Of a DNA stretch of 64,000 nt, positions 59,114-64,000 are shown in pieces. The position numbers and the translations under genes are program-made. The stretch spans positions 1,094,042 through 1,158,041 of the forward strand of contig NZ_CM001844.1 of NCBI RefSeq assembly GCF_000384965.1, given 5' to 3'. The notes beneath the pieces are model-generated. The model saw only the letters and a list, made by a program, of their open reading frames with translations. It made no database searches and had not been told where the DNA came from. Within the stretch, counting starts at the first letter, position 1. Each line of letters begins with the position of its first letter. Source of the DNA: Bartonella bovis 91-4 (GTDB lineage: Bacteria; Pseudomonadota; Alphaproteobacteria; Rhizobiales; Rhizobiaceae).

Positions 59114-60187
59114 TCAACGTGTCCTTGGATCAAAAAGCTGATAAAGTAAATCAGAAAGTAAATTAATAATGACAAAAAAACATCCTATAAGTAGCGTACA
59201 ACCTATAACTGCATTCATGTCTCCTGCAAAAAGCGCATTAGTTAAATAACGCCCGAAACCAGGCCAAGCGAAAACTGTTTCCGTCAACACAGCACCTTCC
59301 AACAAAAACGCATAAGAAAGGCCAACTACAGTAATAATCTGAACAGCAGAATTACGAAAAGCATGCCCCCAAACTGTTCGAGCCCATGATAATCCTTTAA
59401 CACGTGCTGTAAGAATATATTCCTGATTAAGCTGTTCAATCATAAATCCACGAGTCATACGGCTAATATAAGCCATAGCACCAAAAGCTAGAATTAAGGC
59501 AGGCATAATAATGTGACTAAAAACGTTACTAAAGACTTCCCATTGACCTTGCACAGCAGAATCCCAAAGAAATAAACCTGTTTTGGGCTCAAAAGAATAT
59601 TCATAAAGAAAATCAATACGCCCTGGCCCACCAATCCAACCAAGTTTAGCGTAAAATACCAATAATGCCATCAATCCAAGCCAAAAAGCTGGTGTCGAAT
59701 AACTTATCAATGTAAAAATACGAACGAAATAATCAATAAATGAATTACGATACATTGCTGCAAAAACCCCCAATGGAATACCCAAACTCGTGCCAATAAT
59801 AATAGCAACCGTTGCAAGCTCCAGCGTTGCAGGAAACACACGTAAAATATCTTCCAAAACAGGGCGCCCCGATGTCAAAGCATCCCCAAAATTAAAAAGA
59901 ACAATATTTTGAAGATAACTCCAATATTGTATAATCAATGGCTGATCGAGACCTAATTTATAGAACATTGTATCATAAGCTTCCTGACTAACATTATCAC
60001 CCAGGATAGCAATAACAGGATCTAAAGGTAAAAGACGTCCAATAAAAAAAGTGATTGTTACTAAACCAAATAATGTAATTAACACCGAAATTAATAGCTT
60101 AAATAACCTAAAGAAAAAAGGCCATACACGCAAATTTCTCTGTTTTTGTGCTAATGTTACATCAGCTTTTGAATCCGATAAAACCAT
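59114..60187 (-). CDS. Peptide ABC transporter permease, OppB/DppB-like
   Basis: A 357-residue permease. The family N terminus GRLLPLDPVIAILGD follows the first helix, and the EAA loop is in MIEQLNQEYILTARVKGLSW with AFRNSAVQIITVVG near the end. Six membrane segments are visible. The ATG at 60187 is preceded by GGGGAA; a GTG at 60205 would extend the N terminus without support. It shares the channel with the OppC-like subunit. Confidence 0.91.
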   Translation of the reverse strand: MVLSDSKADVTLAQKQRNLRVWPFFFRLFKLLISVLITLFGLVTITFFIGRLLPLDPVIAILGDNVSQEAYDTMFYKLGLDQPLIIQYWSYLQNIVLFNFGDALTSGRPVLEDILRVFPATLELATVAIIIGTSLGIPLGVFAAMYRNSFIDYFVRIFTLISYSTPAFWLGLMALLVFYAKLGWIGGPGRIDFLYEYSFEPKTGLFLWDSAVQGQWEVFSNVFSHIIMPALILAFGAMAYISRMTRGFMIEQLNQEYILTARVKGLSWARTVWGHAFRNSAVQIITVVGLSYAFLLEGAVLTETVFAWPGFGRYLTNALFAGDMNAVIGCTLLIGCFFVIINLLSDLLYQLFDPRTR

Positions 60188-60303
60188 TATGGTAGTTCCC
60201 CACACATTTATAAAAATCTATGCTTTGCGATCTTTCCCAACCATACAGTAAAACACATCGCACTCACACACCCAATGATCATTATTTGCAATAGAATTAC
60301 AAC

Positions 60304-61905
60304 TTATTTTTCTGCTTCACTATAGCGAATCTCAAAACTATTCCAAAACCATTTTTTCACCTCAGGCCCCATACCAATGATATAATAGGTCTGAAATAAA
60401 TAAGCCATAGGACCATGATAAAGAACATAACGCTGCAAATTGCGATATTGTTCAACGCGTTTATCTTGATCTTTCTCAGATAAAGCATCCATTATCATTT
60501 TATTGACTTTTACATCATAATAGCCAGCCCGCCAAGCTAAATACATGCTGTGCTTTTGAGTAAATGTTGGATCAGGATTAAAAACATGACGTATTGAAGA
60601 CAAATGTCCATCGGGAACTGTTGTATGCCACCCCATTATAGCAATATCATAATTTCCCCCACGAACCCGGCTTAATAATTGAGTTTGTGTCATTTTTTCA
60701 ATTGTAAGATCAATCCCAATTTTGTGTGCATTTTCCTGAATAGACTGTGCAACAGATGACATATAGGAAAGGCTACCAATTAAAAGATTAGCTTTAAATC
60801 CATTTGGATAACCGGCTTCACTTATTAACTGTTTTGCCTTTCTTAAATCCAGCTCAAATGGCATTCCCTCTTTTTCATCCAAAGCACCTGGCATACCTAA
60901 TGGCATATAGCTTGCACGAGGAATTGCAATACCTTTCAAAACTGTTTTCCCAAGATTGTCATAATCAACAAGATAACGCAGCGCCAACCTCACCTTTTCA
61001 TGAGCCAAAGTTTCTCTCTTATTATTCAACGATAGATAAACAGATTGTGGACGCAAAATACGATTAATCTTGACATCCCCCCCTTGCTTTTCAATGTCTA
61101 AAACATCTTCCGCAGAAAGATCACGTGCTATATCTACATCACCCTTTTCCAAAAGTAATCTTTGGCTTGTTGATTCAGCCACATGAAGCACCAAGATTTG
61201 TTTAATTTTTGGCGCCTCTCCCCAATAATATTGGGTGGCTTGTAAAACAACCCGCTCTCCAGGAAACCAACGTACCAATTTATAAGGACCAACACAAGCT
61301 GAACGAGTAGCTAAATACTTATTCCCCATATCACCATTAACACTATTTATTTCAAGTGTTTTCCGGTCAAGCAAAGCAGAAGTATAAGTTTGCCCAATTG
61401 TAGTCAATATAAGGTGAACAGGATAAGGCTTATCAAAGTCTAACTGTAAAGTTGTATCATCAAGAGCTTGAATACTCGTTTCAATATTTTCTTTGGTAAA
61501 TCCAAAATCTCCCAAAGATTGAGAAAAACCCAGATTTAATTTAATGATTCGCTGCATTGACCAAGCAAGATCTTTCGCAGTTGCCGCCCTTCCATCATTA
61601 AACTTTAAATCATCACGAAGATGGAAAACAATTCTCTTCCCATCATCTAAAACATCCCAAGATCGAGCCATAGCAGGACGAATTTTCGTAGAATCATGCT
61701 TATCAAACTGCACCAAAGAACTACAAATATTGCTCAATAATTCACTTGTTACAATTTCAACAGATTGAGCAGGATCAAAATTACTGATTGAATCAATATT
61801 CCATGCCATCACTAATGTATTTTTAGGTGGTGCACTTAATGCTATTGGCATTAAACTGCTAAAAAAAACGATTAATCCTAATAAAGCACCAAAACTCTTA
61901 AACAT
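60304..61905 (-). CDS. Peptide ABC transporter substrate-binding protein
   Basis: A 533-residue periplasmic binding protein (SBP family 5, OppA/DppA-like). A signal peptide covers residues 1-24 (cleavage near LSA-PP). The mature N terminus has NTLVMAWNIDSISNFDPAQS near residues 29-48, and VVFHLRDDLKFNDGRAATAK is the SBP_5 signature near 91-110. The intact copy lies directly upstream of the permeases. It delivers peptides, or possibly haem or other ligands, to the channel. It is the closest paralogue of the frameshifted upstream copy. Confidence 0.92.
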   Translation of the reverse strand: MFKSFGALLGLIVFFSSLMPIALSAPPKNTLVMAWNIDSISNFDPAQSVEIVTSELLSNICSSLVQFDKHDSTKIRPAMARSWDVLDDGKRIVFHLRDDLKFNDGRAATAKDLAWSMQRIIKLNLGFSQSLGDFGFTKENIETSIQALDDTTLQLDFDKPYPVHLILTTIGQTYTSALLDRKTLEINSVNGDMGNKYLATRSACVGPYKLVRWFPGERVVLQATQYYWGEAPKIKQILVLHVAESTSQRLLLEKGDVDIARDLSAEDVLDIEKQGGDVKINRILRPQSVYLSLNNKRETLAHEKVRLALRYLVDYDNLGKTVLKGIAIPRASYMPLGMPGALDEKEGMPFELDLRKAKQLISEAGYPNGFKANLLIGSLSYMSSVAQSIQENAHKIGIDLTIEKMTQTQLLSRVRGGNYDIAIMGWHTTVPDGHLSSIRHVFNPDPTFTQKHSMYLAWRAGYYDVKVNKMIMDALSEKDQDKRVEQYRNLQRYVLYHGPMAYLFQTYYIIGMGPEVKKWFWNSFEIRYSEAEK

Positions 61906-62161
61906 TATCTTTTAATTCCCCTTACTCCCTTTTTCGATGTTTTACTGTTTTTAAATAAAGTGATTACGATTTCTTTATTTACTTTTTTTCATGGTATATC
62001 GCACTTACTTTATTATCTAACTTAAACTTAAAAACACCCTCACATCTCTTCCCATAACTAAAATTATAAATTACACCTAATATAGGAACAAGTGTACCGG
62101 GTAATATTACTTACCACGTGTTATCAATGTTGATCAAATACACATAAATTGAACTTTTATG

Positions 62162-62227
62162 AATGAGCTACCCTTACGGCTTAGTATCGTAAATTAAGCC
62201 ATTTTATGCAAGGGGCTATTGCTCATT
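62162..62227. repeat. Nested hairpin between binding-protein copies
   Basis: Three concentric inverted repeats: AATGAGC (62162-62168)/GCTCATT (62221-62227), CCCTT (62171-62175)/AAGGG (62210-62214), and GGCTT (62178-62182)/AAGCC (62196-62200). As RNA on the minus strand they can form one long interrupted stem. The rest of the 61906-62274 gap shows no gene. Confidence 0.6.
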
Positions 62228-62274
62228 ACTAATATAACTATTCACCCTTTGTATTTTTATTACCTAAAATACGC

Positions 62275-63898
62275 TTATTTCTCAATTGAACTATAAAAAA
62301 CACGCGGCATACTATTCCAAACCCATTTTTTTATAACAGGTGAAACAGCTACAGTATTATATTTTTGAAATAAAAAAGCATAAGGCCCTTTTTGCATAAG
62401 TTGACGCTGCAACTCAGCATATCGTTGCGCTCTTTTTTCTAAATCCTTTTCAAATAGAGCATCTTCAACTTGCTGATTCATATTCGCATCAAAATATCCT
62501 TGCTGCCAACTAGGGTAAGCTGTATTTTTAGCTTCAAAACGATTATCGGGGTTATAAACAATGCGCAAAGCCATCGTATGAGGGTCAGCGGACTCATTAA
62601 TCCATCCTAAAAAAGCTGTATCAAAAGCACGTGCAGAAACTTTTGAAAACAATTGTGCTCCCGCTACACGTTCAATTTTAAGGCGCACACCCACCTTTGC
62701 TGCATTATCTTGGATAGACTGAACAATCGGTAAAGTATAAGGAGTCCCTCCCACAATGACATGTGCTTCAAACCCATCTGGATATCCCGGCATCGATTAA
62801 AAGCTGCTTAGCTTTTTGGATATCAAGTTTGAAAGGTAACCCCTCTTTTTCATCCAAAGCACCAAAAACACCGATAGGTATAAAACTAGCACGTGGAATA
62901 CCAATACCTTTCAAAACTGTTTTACCAAGATTGTCATAATCAATAAGATAACGCATAGCCAAACGCACTTTTTCATTAGCAAAAATAGGGTTTGTCATAT
63001 TAAAACCCCAATACATCATTGCCGGCTGTAATATTCTTTCAATCCTGACATCTGTTGTTTTTTCAAGATCTTCCAAAGCTTCAGGCGTTAAGTCACGCGC
63101 TACATCAATATCGTTTTTTTGTAACAATAAGCGTTGTGTACCCGATTCAGAAACATGACGAATGAGAACTTGTTTAAGTTTAGGTGCCTTCCCCCAATAA
63201 TTGGAATGAGAACGTAGTAAAATAGCTTCTCCAGGGCGCCAACTGACTAACTGATAAGGCCCAACACAAGCAGCATGAGTCGCTAAATAGCGGTTTCCCA
63301 TATCATTATCTTTTTCGTGTTTCATAATCGTTTCACGATCGAGCAATACAGTAACACGATTAGCAGCAATATTATTAAGAATAAGTTCAGCTGGATAAGG
63401 CTTATCAAATTTCATTACCACAGTTTTCTCATCCGGCGCGTAAATAGCGGAATCAACTGTTTGCGCTGTAATACCATATTCATTAAGTGTTGCTGCATTA
63501 GCCATATTCAACTGAATAACACGTTTCATACTCCAAACAAGATCACTAGCACTGGCAAGCCGACCATCAGCAAACTTTAAATTATCACGCAAACGAAAAG
63601 TAATCACTGTATTATGATCACTTGTAATATCCCAACTCTTTGCTAAATGCGGAATCATTTTGGTTGCATCATTTGGATCAGTATCAACCAAACTATCACA
63701 AACGTTGTGAATAATTTCACTACTGTAAGAATCATTGATTTGAGCTGGATCAAATGTACTGATCGCATCAAGATTCCAAGCCATCACAAGTGTATCTGCA
63801 GGTGTTTTTGCTGACACTTGTTGCGATAACATGCCTACAGTCATAAGAACAGAAACAAAAGAACAGCTCCCCTTTAATATCTTCTTTTTCATATTCAT
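62275..63898 (-). pseudogene. Frameshifted peptide-binding protein copy
   Basis: Two overlapping frames encode one SBP family 5 protein. The 5' frame (63898-62768) gives the signal peptide and 376 residues, ending LIDAG then out-of-frame ISRWV. The 3' frame (62793-62275) continues GYPDGFEAHVIVGG to the natural end. Compared with the downstream paralogue (LISEAGYPNGF), a single extra G in the mRNA run GGG (CCC at 62786-62788 on the plus strand) breaks the frame. Together they would give about 540 residues, close to the 533 of the intact copy. Either a true recent pseudogene, a sequencing error, or, less likely, programmed +1 slippage. Confidence 0.88.
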
Positions 63899-64000
63899 AG
63901 ATCTTCCCTTTAAACTCTTACTTTTATAAATCAGCTATTCTAGCTAAAATGGTAAGTTTATATCAGTAAAAACTGAATAAACATAACGCAAACATTCTTT

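Noticed and set aside
62768..62793. Programmed frameshift in the binding-protein gene
   Set aside because: The GGG-A context alone is not a known strong slippery site, and no stimulatory element was found. A plain frameshift is simpler.

Overview
The window looks like a chromosomal segment of a Bartonella species (Alphaproteobacteria, Hyphomicrobiales). The basis is the low G+C content, the long AT-rich intergenic stretches, and a set of Rhizobiales-type genes: CtrA, ChpT, SciP and EipA together, a BA14K-type protein, LpcC, and a CarB with the extra segment typical of the order. Several loci are eroded. Genus assignment is inference from memory of the family; no search was run.

Layout. 1-1.2 kb: ubiC followed by a decayed, multiply frameshifted coding remnant. 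1.2-7.9 kb: carA and carB (carbamoyl phosphate synthase) separated by an opposing drug-efflux-type MFS gene. 8-12.2 kb: a cold-shock gene with a clear terminator, an aspartate aminotransferase, and trxB with a LysR regulator. 12.4-20.8 kb: trkH (probably with a non-ATG start), greA-lpcC, a small SH3 protein, uvrB and a His-rich BA14K-type protein. 20.9-27.9 kb: a metallo-hydrolase, an OmpR-type two-component pair, a YbjN protein, ubiK, and lgt - MidA-like methyltransferase - pgeF. 28.2-36 kb: prs, rplY-pth, an L,D-transpeptidase, ychF, a PRC-barrel protein, trmL and cca. 36.2-43 kb: a four-gene operon of MoxR ATPase, DUF58, BatA/DUF4159 and a large membrane protein. 43-49 kb: a GNAT acetyltransferase, a metallophosphoesterase, a cation-diffusion exporter with a palindromic operator candidate, an unannotated small-RNA candidate, a TrmH-family methylase and mnmA.

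49.3-53.6 kb is the cell-cycle module: sciP, a FliJ-like coiled-coil gene, ctrA, chpT and eipA. CtrA is the master regulator, ChpT feeds phosphate to it, SciP restrains it, and EipA is a likely envelope target. The regions ahead of ctrA and between chpT and eipA are rich in TTAA half-sites. 53.9-56.0 kb holds an oxidoreductase/aminotransferase pair best read as gnnA-gnnB, which would supply diaminoglucose for lipid A. A CAT-anticodon tRNA follows. 56.5-63.9 kb is a complete peptide ABC importer on the minus strand (two ATPases, two permeases, two tandem binding proteins). Its upstream binding-protein copy is broken by a one-base frameshift, and a nested hairpin lies between the two copies.

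Most of the window is ordinary core genome. The signals most worth a second look are the minus-strand sRNA candidate near 46.6-46.7 kb, the ATT start inferred for trkH, the decayed gene near 0.7-1.0 kb, the perfect 14-bp palindrome ahead of the cation exporter, and the nested hairpin in the peptide-transporter operon. I saw no CRISPR array, rRNA, insertion sequence or prophage module.
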